9,825 nucleotides of DNA from Methanolinea sp. SDB. GTDB taxonomy: Archaea > Halobacteriota > Methanomicrobia > Methanomicrobiales > Methanospirillaceae. The notes below the pieces were generated by a model that saw only the letters and a list, made by a program, of their open reading frames with translations, had not been told where the DNA came from and did no database searches. Shown one piece after another: positions 1 to 6,238 of the stretch (its first letter is position 1; every line of letters starts with the position of its first letter). The translations under genes and the position numbers were made by a program. The stretch covers positions 1 to 9,825 of the forward strand of contig LKUF01000427.1 of the NCBI GenBank assembly GCA_001412335.1. Reading direction: 5' to 3'.

Positions 1-2274
1 ATCTACTGGAAGGACCGGACCGTCGAGCTCTGCGACCAGTTCATCGCCTCGATCGGGGGTGACATAAACGCCGTGACCTACAAGGAGCATCCCTGGATCG
101 GTGGAGGGAATGCGGGACCGAGCCTCGAGGTTCTCATAGGCGGGCTCGAGGTTGCCACGCTCGTGTTCATGAACCTTGGGAAGCGAAAGACCGGCAAACC
201 AGGAGTGGATCTCGACGGTGTCACATACTACCCGATGGATAACTGGATCGTCGACACGGGCTATGGGCTGGAGCGGTTCGTGTGGGCATCACGCGGCTCT
301 CCGACCATATATGACGCGGTCTTTCCCGAGATGGTCAGCGGCGTGATGGAGTCGGCAGGCCTCGAGCATTTCCTGGATGATCCGGAATATACAAAGATCC
401 TCTCCCTGAATGCCAGGTTTGCAGGCGTAATGGATATATCTGGAACGAATCTCTACCAGTTGAGAAAGAAGGTCGCAACGGCGATCGATGTCCCGCTGGA
501 GAAACTCGACAGGATGATCTCGCCCATCGAGAAGGTCTATGCAATCGTCGATCACACCCGCTGCCTTGCATACATGCTCGGGGACTGCATCATACCCTCG
601 AATGTTCGTGAAGGATACCTTGCACGGCTTGTCATCCGGCGCACGCTTCGCATGATGAACGAGCTTGGAATAAAAGAGCCGATCTCCGATCTCATCGAGC
701 AGCAGATGAAGATTGTGGGAACCGGAACCTTCGAGCAGGATATCCTGATCGTCCGCGAGATCGTGGAGCGTGAAGTGGAGAAGTACAATGCCACGCTTTC
801 CCGTGGAACGAGGATCGTCGAAAAGATCGCCCGCAACTACAAGAAAAAACGGGAGCGGGTCCCACTCAAGGAGATAATAACCCTGTATGATTCCCATGGT
901 ATCCCTCCCGAGATCATAAAGGAGGTGGCGGGTGCCGAGGGGGCGGTGGTGGAACTGCCCGACAACTTCTACTCGCTGATCGCCGATATGCACTCGGAAT
1001 CGGGTGGAGAGGAGGCTTCCGATCCCTTCGACCGGTACCGGGATCGTATCGTCGCGCTGCCTGCAACACGGAAACTCTACTACGAACAGCCATGTGACAT
1101 GGAGTTCGATGCAATGGTCATCGATTCGTTTGATGACCACGTGGTGATGGACCAGACGCTCTTTTATCCCGAGGGTGGGGGACAGCCGGCAGATATCGGA
1201 ATGCTGATGGGTACAGAGAGCATGGTCAGGGTGGACGACGTCAAAAAGATCGGGGACGTCATCCTTCATCACGTCACCGGTGGAGTGCTCCGGCGGGGAG
1301 ACAGGGTCAAGGGCATGGTCGACGAGGAGCGGCGCTGGTCCCTGATGCGCCATCACACAGCCACGCACCTCCTGCTCCATGCCTCAAAGGAGGTGCTCGG
1401 AGCGCATATACACCAGGCAGGGGCCCAGAAGGGAGAGGAATCCTCCAGGCTGGATATCAGGCATTACAAGCACATCACGCCCGACGAGTTGCGGAGGATT
1501 GAGATCGCCGCAAACAGGATGGTCATGTCCGACCAGCCCGTGGATATCAGGATCGAAGACCGGACAAAGGCTGAGCAGGCACACGGGTTCGTCCTCTACC
1601 AGGGAGGTGTCCCCCCGGGACGGGATATCCGCGTTGTCCAGGTCGCAGGGGATGTCGAGGCCTGCGCAGGCACCCATTGCCGGAGTACCGGGGACATCGG
1701 GCTCATCAAGATCATCAGGGTCGAACATATACAGGACGGTATTGAACGCCTGGAGTTTGCCGCCGGTATGGCTGCAATCGAATACGTGCATAAACTCGAG
1801 AAGCTCGTCGCTCTGTCGGCCGATGTACTCTCGGTCCAGCAGGAGAACCTCCCATCGAGCGTGGCCAGGTTCTTTTCCGAGTGGAAGGACCAGAAGAAGG
1901 AGATCGAACGCCTGAGCAAGAGGATCGTAGAGCTCGAGATCGGGAACATAAGGCCCGAGATGGTCGCAGGCTTCCCCGTGATCGTCAGGCGGATCGACCT
2001 CCCTCCAAAAGACCTGGCTTCGATTGCAGGCCGGTTATCAGACGAGGGAGGGGTGGCACTCTTTGCAGGAGTCTCTGACAGGGTGCATGTTGTCCTGATG
2101 TCAGGGAATGAGAAGGTGAACGCGGGCGAGATAATCGGCAGGATCTGCATTCTCCTTGGAGGAAAAGGCGGGGGTTCCAGGACCATGGCCCAGGGTGGCG
2201 GACCCGACAGGGAGCAGGTCGATCTTGCATTGAAGGTAGGCAGGGAGCAGATTTCGGCGGCACTCAATGACTGA
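1..2274 (+). CDS. alaS: Alanyl-tRNA synthetase, archaeal type (3' part, 757 residues visible)
   Basis: Charges tRNA-Ala with alanine in the cytoplasm and hydrolyses mischarged Ser/Gly-tRNA-Ala. The frame is open from the first base, so the start codon is upstream. Archaeal AlaRS is about 900 residues, so roughly 150-160 N-terminal residues (class II motifs 1 and 2) are missing. In visible numbering, the catalytic core shows GGGNAGPSLEVL (35-46) and the class II motif 3-like DTGYGLERF (85-93). The editing domain carries zinc ligands H452-T-A-T-H456 and C555-A-G-T-H559. A charged helical linker lies near 620-650, and the C-terminal C-Ala/DHHA1-type domain has the glycine-rich GGKGGGSRTMAQGGGPD (720-736). 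No frameshift or missing key residue was seen. The stop TGA at 2272-2274 overlaps the start of the next gene by 8 bp, so the two are probably cotranscribed. Identity is secure; archaeal subtype is judged from the sequence style and is likely. Confidence 0.97.
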   Translation: MYWKDRTVELCDQFIASIGGDINAVTYKEHPWIGGGNAGPSLEVLIGGLEVATLVFMNLGKRKTGKPGVDLDGVTYYPMDNWIVDTGYGLERFVWASRGSPTIYDAVFPEMVSGVMESAGLEHFLDDPEYTKILSLNARFAGVMDISGTNLYQLRKKVATAIDVPLEKLDRMISPIEKVYAIVDHTRCLAYMLGDCIIPSNVREGYLARLVIRRTLRMMNELGIKEPISDLIEQQMKIVGTGTFEQDILIVREIVEREVEKYNATLSRGTRIVEKIARNYKKKRERVPLKEIITLYDSHGIPPEIIKEVAGAEGAVVELPDNFYSLIADMHSESGGEEASDPFDRYRDRIVALPATRKLYYEQPCDMEFDAMVIDSFDDHVVMDQTLFYPEGGGQPADIGMLMGTESMVRVDDVKKIGDVILHHVTGGVLRRGDRVKGMVDEERRWSLMRHHTATHLLLHASKEVLGAHIHQAGAQKGEESSRLDIRHYKHITPDELRRIEIAANRMVMSDQPVDIRIEDRTKAEQAHGFVLYQGGVPPGRDIRVVQVAGDVEACAGTHCRSTGDIGLIKIIRVEHIQDGIERLEFAAGMAAIEYVHKLEKLVALSADVLSVQQENLPSSVARFFSEWKDQKKEIERLSKRIVELEIGNIRPEMVAGFPVIVRRIDLPPKDLASIAGRLSDEGGVALFAGVSDRVHVVLMSGNEKVNAGEIIGRICILLGGKGGGSRTMAQGGGPDREQVDLALKVGREQISAALND

Positions 2275-2878
2275 AGAAGTGATCGTTTTACAGCCGGGTG
2301 ACGAGAAGGCGCAGAAGATAGGAAAGGCGATCTCCAGCCAGACTGCAAACGATATCCTTCATATCCTCCGTGAAGGACCCCGGACCGCAAGCGATCTCTG
2401 TGGTGTGATGGACATACCGATGGGGACCGTGAAATATCACATCGAAAACCTCCTCGATGCCGGACTTCTCGAAGTGAGAGAGACGAGATACAGCGTAAAA
2501 GGGAGGGAGATCAAGGTCTATGCACTCAAGGACCAGCTGCTCATCGTCACCCCCGCCGTAAAGAATATCCGGGATATCCTGCTCCGGTATGCCTCGCTCT
2601 TTGCAGTGGTTGTCCTTGCAAGCATCGGCATATACATCCTCCAGCCGTTCCTTGCGGTGACCGGGAACGGCGTCCTTCCGGAACCCCAGGTGTCTGAGGC
2701 AACCCGGTCCGGGAAGGATGTGGGCATCATGTCACAGCCGGCTCCGTCCTTCGACGGATCCTCTGTCGCCGGAGGAGCAGGCGGTACGAACGAAGCCGTG
2801 CTGGCCTTCTTCCTCGGGGGGTGTCTCGTCATCGCCCTTCTGCTTGTCTACGAGGCCTATCTCTGGCGGAAGAAGTGA
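2267..2878 (+). CDS. Membrane-anchored winged-helix (ArsR-like) transcriptional regulator
   Basis: A 203-residue protein. Residues about 20-88 form a winged-helix DNA-binding domain: a helix at SSQTANDILHILREGP, then ASDLCGVMDI, a recognition helix PMGTVKYHIENLLDAGLL (51-68), and a wing ending in REIKVYALKD. Two predicted transmembrane helices follow, about 109-130 (SLFAVVVLASIGIYIL) and about 177-199 (AVLAFFLGGCLVIALLLVY), with a basic RKK tail. A Gly/Ser/Pro-rich segment of about 46 residues lies between them. The likely topology has the DNA-binding domain and tail in the cytoplasm and the linker outside. It is probably a one-component regulator that senses a membrane or external signal; no ligand or target can be read from the sequence. 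The start ATG at 2267 lies inside the end of alaS (ATGACTGA) with no strong Shine-Dalgarno just before it, so translation is probably coupled to alaS. The winged helix is confident; target and signal are unknown. Confidence 0.85.
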   Translation: MTEEVIVLQPGDEKAQKIGKAISSQTANDILHILREGPRTASDLCGVMDIPMGTVKYHIENLLDAGLLEVRETRYSVKGREIKVYALKDQLLIVTPAVKNIRDILLRYASLFAVVVLASIGIYILQPFLAVTGNGVLPEPQVSEATRSGKDVGIMSQPAPSFDGSSVAGGAGGTNEAVLAFFLGGCLVIALLLVYEAYLWRKK

Positions 2879-2891
2879 CGCAGTCTTGCCG

Positions 2892-2906
2892 CCAGGGAGA
2901 CCCTGG
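2892..2906. terminator. Perfect hairpin between convergent genes, candidate bidirectional terminator
   Basis: CCAGGG-AGA-CCCTGG is a perfect 6-bp GC-rich stem with a 3-nt loop. It fills the second half of the 28-bp gap between the stop of the winged-helix gene (2878) and the stop of the convergent surface-protein gene (2907). A T-rich stretch on the plus strand follows only at 2930-2940, inside the opposing gene. Position and symmetry suggest 3'-end formation for both transcripts. Archaeal termination usually depends on oligo-T rather than hairpins, so the function is inferred. Confidence 0.4.
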
Positions 2907-3710
2907 TCACCTCGTCTCCTGTCTCTTTTTCATTGTTGAAAGTACCGCTGCTGCAAAAAGCCCCAGTGCCGTTCCAAAAAGGGATAACGGCACTACCGTA
3001 GGCGGAGGTGTTCCGGTTGCATTTTCTGTGGGGGTGGCGCTGGTCTCCGTTGCTGCTGGAGGGCTGGAGACAGTGAATTTTATGGTGGCCATATGTCCCC
3101 TGGCATCCGAGAACGTGACGTAATAATTGCCTGGATCGGTCACTTTCACGGTCCTTGTGAACTGTCCGTCCGTCCGTCCGGGCATGGTGGTGGTCCGGAT
3201 GTCGAGAGCGGGCGCAGTAAACCCGCTGGGGCCGGTTATCTTTATGTTGATGGTTGCAACGCCGATATCCTGTATGTAGCCCCTGATTACGAGTGCCTCT
3301 CCGAGAACCTGCTCGGTCGGCACGGTGAGCACGATCTCATCGGCCCGATCCACGATATTGAATATCTTCAGGGTCGTGGACCCTGATCCCAGGCTTGTGC
3401 TCCTGTCGCTCGGAAACGCGACCTCGACTTTGTACTGGTCAGGAACGAGCCCGAGCGTACTGAACGACTCAGAGAACGTCTTTGTCTCGTCGACGATGAC
3501 AATTCTCCGGTCTATCGTCTCGGGGACAGGCTGGATGAGCCTGTACAGGACAAGATCGAATTCTGTTCCTGCCGGAAATGTCGTGCTGCCCGTGACGAGG
3601 AGAGGAACGCCTGCCTGGACCTTTTCCGGGGCATCGATGGTGAGGATATATCCTGAAACCCCTGCCACCAGCATCGAGGAGATGACGAGGAAAAAAACCA
3701 GATATCGCAT
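2907..3710 (-). CDS. Predicted surface protein: signal peptide, two Ig-like repeats, Thr/Pro stalk, C-terminal membrane anchor
   Basis: 267 residues, family not recognised. An N-terminal signal sequence (about 1-20, MRYLVFFLVISSMLVAGVSG) leads into two beta-rich units, about 21-118 and 124-215. Both open in the same way (VPLLVTGSTT near 36-45; EALVIRGYI near 138-146) and end in a Y-x-V strand (DQYKVEVAF; GNYYVTFSD), which suggests a duplicated Ig-like or MG-type domain. A Thr/Ser/Pro/Ala-rich stalk (216-238), with an N-glycosylation sequon N230-A-T, precedes one hydrophobic helix (about 241-260) and a basic tail KKRQETR. That is the layout of archaeal cell-surface proteins anchored in the membrane; a sorting signal akin to PGF-CTERM is possible, but the PGF motif is absent. 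The start ATG at 3710 is supported by the signal peptide and a TATA-like box 28 nt upstream. The cysteine-free sequence suits an exported protein. No enzymatic motif was seen. Confidence 0.8.
   Translation of the reverse strand: MRYLVFFLVISSMLVAGVSGYILTIDAPEKVQAGVPLLVTGSTTFPAGTEFDLVLYRLIQPVPETIDRRIVIVDETKTFSESFSTLGLVPDQYKVEVAFPSDRSTSLGSGSTTLKIFNIVDRADEIVLTVPTEQVLGEALVIRGYIQDIGVATINIKITGPSGFTAPALDIRTTTMPGRTDGQFTRTVKVTDPGNYYVTFSDARGHMATIKFTVSSPPAATETSATPTENATGTPPPTVVPLSLFGTALGLFAAAVLSTMKKRQETR
3164..3180 (-). repeat. Tetranucleotide tandem repeat (GTCC, about 4 copies) inside the surface-protein gene
   Basis: GTCCGTCCGTCCGTCCG on the plus strand (GGAC units on the coding strand) gives 4.25 copies of a 4-bp unit. 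It encodes the PGRTDGQ stretch near residues 177-183 of the surface protein, between its second Ig-like unit's strands. The unit is not a multiple of three, so gain or loss of one copy would frameshift the gene. Confidence 0.6.
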
Positions 3711-3734
3711 ATTTATCTAATCGGCCACCCAGTG

Positions 3735-3741
3735 ATAATAT
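3735..3741 (-). promoter_or_regulatory. TATA-like box for the surface-protein gene (leaderless transcript likely)
   Basis: On the minus strand ATATTAT is preceded by purine-rich AGAAGA, which resembles a BRE. Its centre is 28 nt before the ATG at 3710, the usual archaeal spacing to a transcription start, and no Shine-Dalgarno lies before the ATG (GATTAGATAAAT). The transcript is therefore probably leaderless. A second T-rich element (3785-3793) lies further upstream and could be an alternative promoter. Confidence 0.5.
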
Positions 3742-3757
3742 TCTTCTGTTACCACGG

Positions 3758-3793
3758 CCCGGATGGCTGTCCGGGTCTTTGCGGAAATAAAAA
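3758..3793 (-). terminator. Oligo-T tract plus hairpin downstream of hisH, candidate terminator
   Basis: Reading in the hisH direction, TTTTTATTT (3793-3785) begins 17 nt after the hisH stop. It is followed by a 6-bp inverted repeat CCCGGA-CAGCCA-TCCGGG (3775-3758). Oligo-T is the main archaeal termination signal, so the tract is a plausible end of the two-gene operon. The hairpin may act in 3'-end formation or may be incidental. Confidence 0.4.
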
Positions 3794-3809
3794 GGAATCA
3801 GTGCATGGT

Positions 3810-4415
3810 TCAGATGAGACCGATAAAATTCTTGAGAATACCAAGCCCGACTGCACCGCTCTTTTCCGGGTGGAACTGCACGCCATAGGCGTTGTCCCTG
3901 CATATCGCGGACGAGAACTGCGAGATGTAATCTGTGGTCGTCAGGCTGAATTCCGGCAGGGTCTCTACATAGTATGAATGGACAAAATAGACATACTCTC
4001 CGCCAGAGAAACCATCAAGGAGCGGATTGTCGGGCTGCACGAGTTCAAGGGTGTTCCATCCCATGTGTGGCACCTTAAAACCCGGCTTTCTTGGAAAACG
4101 GCGGACTTTTCCGGGCACCAGGCAAAGTCCCCTGTGCATCCCGTGCTCTTCACTCCATTCGAGCATCATCTGCATCCCGAGGCAGATACCAAGAACAGGT
4201 ACGGAGCGTGAGGCATCCAGGAGAGCATCTTTCATCTCCCCGAGCTGTTCCATGCCGTCGCGGAACGCTCCCACCCCCGGGAGGATTATCGCTTCTGCCG
4301 ATCGCAATGCTTCAATATCAGAGCTGATAACCGGGACTCCACCGCACCTCTCGATTCCCCGGAAGACACTTCTCAAATTTCCAAGGCCGTAATCAACAAT
4401 AACTATCGTCTTCAT
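3810..4415 (-). CDS. hisH: Imidazole glycerol phosphate synthase, glutaminase subunit HisH
   Basis: 201 residues, full length for the family. HisH is the class I glutamine amidotransferase that hydrolyses glutamine and channels ammonia to HisF, which makes imidazole glycerol phosphate and AICAR in histidine synthesis. It acts in the cytoplasm as a HisH-HisF heterodimer. The N-terminus IVDYGLGNLRSV is typical. The oxyanion-strand motif PGVGAF is at 46-51, the nucleophile C78 sits in GICLGMQ, HMGWN is at 117-121, and the catalytic pair H182 and E184 sits in VQFHPEKSG. All catalytic residues are present. The start ATG at 4415 has a good Shine-Dalgarno (AAGGAGG, 4431-4425) 9 nt upstream. The gene overlaps the end of the upstream PP-loop gene by 23 bp, so the two form an operon. 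No other his gene is visible here, so hisH is separate from hisF at least within this window. Confidence 0.96.
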   Translation of the reverse strand: MKTIVIVDYGLGNLRSVFRGIERCGGVPVISSDIEALRSAEAIILPGVGAFRDGMEQLGEMKDALLDASRSVPVLGICLGMQMMLEWSEEHGMHRGLCLVPGKVRRFPRKPGFKVPHMGWNTLELVQPDNPLLDGFSGGEYVYFVHSYYVETLPEFSLTTTDYISQFSSAICRDNAYGVQFHPEKSGAVGLGILKNFIGLI

Positions 4416-5802
4416 CGACGCACGCCTCCTTCATCCGCCATCTCTCACCATGAAGCCATTCATCCGGGAGATTGTGTCTCTCCTGCCACTCTTCGAGTTG
4501 TACTCTCCAGCTCTCCCAGAGATCGGGATACCAATCCTGGATCAGGCGGAGGACTGCGATATCGCTGGAAGGGCACATGAAACACCCGATCCTGTCAAGC
4601 CCCCTCTCGTAGAGGGGGTTGTACGGCGCGTTTTCGCGGAAGATGTAGAGCCAGACATGGAGGGCGGTCCAGTTCTGGATCGGTGCAGCAGAGAGCTGGT
4701 TTGGGGTATGGTTATTTCTCCACACTCTCGGGCTGTTTTTCCGCCTGAGTGATTCGTATTTTCGCTGGCCGATGAATGAGAGGCATTCGCCCCACGTCCC
4801 GCCGATGGTCTCGCCGACCGGCCCGAGTTTTGCAACCCTGCAGCACCAGCGAAAATTCACTGCGGGCGGTCCCTGTTTTTCGAACACTTCCCAAAATTTC
4901 TGGTTCCCGTCTGCCCGGACACAGGCAAGCCCGAAGGTTTCGGCAACTTCGTCAACATTCTGGTATGTCTCCGGCAACTCGAACCCGGTATCGGCGAAGA
5001 GGAGCGGCACTTTCCCGAGCGCTTTTAAAACTACAAGCAGGGTTGCAAGACTGTCTTTTCCCCCCGAGTATGAGACAGTCACCGGAAGAGTGTGCTTGCC
5101 GCTGACATTTTTTACGAACCCGATGGATTCTTCTTCAGCCCTGGTTATTACGTGCTCGTTCGCACGAACCGCATCATCCCAGCAGGCCTCCCCCGGCCTG
5201 CACTCTGAGCGGACGTTTCTCCGTGTGCGGACGATGGCCCCCCTCTCCATCGACTGTGCGGTCTCTGCATCGACTTTTGCCCTGCCGACACCGATGCAGT
5301 CACCCCGGGAAGAGAGGATGAATATCTCGTCTCCCTTCCTGACAGAGGGATCGATGAACAAAAGGCCGGGTGCAAGCACACTCGCGCCCTTTTCGCGTAT
5401 CGACTCTTCCGCGCCCGCCTCAACCATGACATATCTCTTTGCAGGCTTCAGGCAGGCCGCGGCCTCTGGTCTTGGGATCGGTTCCCACAATCCGGGTTTT
5501 GGAAGGTAGCGTATGGAGCCCACCACAGCACCGCCGATGACAATCTCCTCCATCCGGTCGGTATCGGGAACTTTGTTGAGGAGGACGAGGTTGCCCGGCG
5601 GGATGAGCGGGGATCCGAAATGGTCCTCGAATATCCTGTTTATGAGATCGACATCTGCCTGGAATGCAGGTCGGGCGTCACCAGGGGGAGTCACCGGAAC
5701 GGGGCGTGCCTCCGATCCGCAGCCACAGTGCGGGGAGAGGACAGGGGTGTGGCAGGAATCGCACCAGTGAAGCAGTATCTTTCCCAGGTAAGACGGGCGC
5801 AT
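4393..5802 (-). CDS. Zinc-ribbon / PUA / PP-loop protein of the PAPS-reductase (CysH-like) family
   Basis: 469 residues from the chosen ATG at 5802. In order: a Cys-rich N-terminus with a zinc-ribbon-like pattern C14-x2-C17...C26-x-C28; a region of about 90 residues; a PUA-type RNA-binding domain near 121-197 (KRYVMVEAGAEESIREKGAS through VGRAKV); and a PP-loop nucleotide-binding domain with SGGKDS at 246-251. Cysteines C320-C321 and C407-x2-C410 reproduce the CC-x(about 80-85)-CxxC pattern that binds a [4Fe-4S] cluster in APS reductases. The catalytic ECG(I/L)H-type motif expected at the C-terminus of true APS/PAPS reductases is absent; the protein ends CVDEDDSYC. It is commonly annotated as phosphoadenosine phosphosulfate reductase, but the PUA domain suggests RNA modification such as thiolation; this is inference. 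The frame stays open to an ATG at 5982, but the extra 60 residues look non-coding. MRPSYLGKI is the likely N-terminus, and a TATA-like box sits 27 nt before it. First gene of an operon with hisH. Confidence 0.85.
   Translation of the reverse strand: MRPSYLGKILLHWCDSCHTPVLSPHCGCGSEARPVPVTPPGDARPAFQADVDLINRIFEDHFGSPLIPPGNLVLLNKVPDTDRMEEIVIGGAVVGSIRYLPKPGLWEPIPRPEAAACLKPAKRYVMVEAGAEESIREKGASVLAPGLLFIDPSVRKGDEIFILSSRGDCIGVGRAKVDAETAQSMERGAIVRTRRNVRSECRPGEACWDDAVRANEHVITRAEEESIGFVKNVSGKHTLPVTVSYSGGKDSLATLLVVLKALGKVPLLFADTGFELPETYQNVDEVAETFGLACVRADGNQKFWEVFEKQGPPAVNFRWCCRVAKLGPVGETIGGTWGECLSFIGQRKYESLRRKNSPRVWRNNHTPNQLSAAPIQNWTALHVWLYIFRENAPYNPLYERGLDRIGCFMCPSSDIAVLRLIQDWYPDLWESWRVQLEEWQERHNLPDEWLHGERWRMKEACVDEDDSYC
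4425..4431 (-). promoter_or_regulatory. Ribosome binding site of hisH
   Basis: AAGGAGG on the minus strand lies 9 nt before the hisH ATG and inside the coding sequence of the upstream gene. It fixes the hisH start within the 23-bp gene overlap. Confidence 0.75.
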
Positions 5803-5825
5803 CCATAGTAAATTGGCGACCCCGG

Positions 5826-5832
5826 AATAAAA
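5826..5832 (-). promoter_or_regulatory. TATA-like box for the PP-loop/hisH operon (leaderless transcript likely)
   Basis: TTTTATT on the minus strand is centred 27 nt before the ATG at 5802. There is no Shine-Dalgarno before that ATG (CCAATTTACTATGG), which fits a leaderless mRNA. This spacing also supports 5802 over the in-frame ATG at 5982 as the start. Confidence 0.45.
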
Positions 5833-6124
5833 GATGGCGGTTCCTGCCTTACAGCGCCGGATTTTTCGCATTCTGGCGACAGGGAAGATCCAGGGTTGAC
5901 GCATGAGGGGATCTCTGACATATCCGGCCGAAGTAGAATGACCCTGAAAAGAAATGTACAGTGCTCGATGCCACGATTCCATTCATTGCTGACCGGTATC
6001 ATCAGTAGAGGTTGGATAGATATAATGGCCGAGACCGCGATTTTTCACATTGTTGTCTGCTTTTTTGAGAAATAGCATTGTTTATCAGGTATGGTACAAA
6101 TACTAACCTGCAAAAATCCCTGAC

Positions 6125-6154
6125 CCGGGCAATCCAGATGAAGAAGTTGCCCGG
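6125..6154 (+). promoter_or_regulatory. Inverted repeat upstream of the mnh operon (possible leader hairpin or operator)
   Basis: CCGGGCAA (6125-6132) and TTGCCCGG (6147-6154) are perfect 8-bp arms around a 14-nt spacer, about 85 nt before mnhE and within AT-rich sequence. It could be a stem-loop in the 5' leader if transcription starts near 6046 or 6108, or a dyad operator. Function is inferred only from position and symmetry. Confidence 0.4.
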
Positions 6155-6227
6155 TTTCACCGAAAAATTCCAGATTCTTGTGATAATCATGAGGAAACGA
6201 AGCAGATCAGAACAAAATTCCAGGACA

Positions 6228-6233
6228 GGGGGG
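6228..6233 (+). promoter_or_regulatory. Ribosome binding site deciding the mnhE start
   Basis: GGGGGG in CAGGGGGGATGTGATG lies 5 nt before ATG 6239 but only 2 nt before the in-frame GTG 6236, so ATG 6239 is the better start. A clear ribosome binding site here, unlike the two minus-strand promoters, means this operon has a 5' leader. Confidence 0.55.
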
Positions 6234-6238
6234 ATGTG

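Larger units (their letters stand above)
5803..6238. other. Divergent intergenic region without a supported gene
   Basis: 436 bp separate the PP-loop gene (minus) from mnhE (plus). The left part, to about 6000, has a composition like its neighbours. The right part, 6000-6220, is clearly AT-richer, with T-runs at 6040-6045 and 6060-6066. It must hold the promoters of both operons. Candidate plus-strand TATA-like sites are GATATAAT (6018-6025) and GTTTATCA (6079-6086); neither is decisive. No credible small ORF, tRNA or C/D-box RNA could be supported. Confidence 0.6.

Noticed and set aside
289..1380. 363-residue open frame on the minus strand
   Set aside because: It lies wholly antisense to alaS, which carries clear motifs; the His/Asp-rich product has no recognisable features.
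1596..2390. 264-residue open frame on the minus strand spanning the alaS/winged-helix junction
   Set aside because: Ser/Pro/Arg-rich shadow of two well-supported genes.
4772..5509. 245-residue open frame on the plus strand
   Set aside because: Antisense to the PP-loop gene, whose domains and cysteine motifs are intact; no start signal or family resemblance.
5886..5914. AGATCC...GGATCT inverted repeat as a possible operator or hairpin
   Set aside because: Only 6 bp with a 17-nt spacer and no positional support; expected by chance in a region this size.
5803..5982. In-frame N-terminal extension of 60 residues on the PP-loop gene, from ATG 5982
   Set aside because: The extra residues look like translated non-coding DNA, the typical MRP-x-x-LGKI start lies at 5802, and a TATA-like box lies inside the extension 27 nt before 5802.
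6002..6190. 62-residue open frame on the minus strand in the intergenic region
   Set aside because: No ribosome binding site, no family resemblance, and it covers the likely promoter region of the mnh operon.
5840..6235. Possible tRNA or C/D-box small RNA in the intergenic region
   Set aside because: No cloverleaf with a GGTTC-type T arm and no properly spaced RTGATGA/CTGA boxes could be found.
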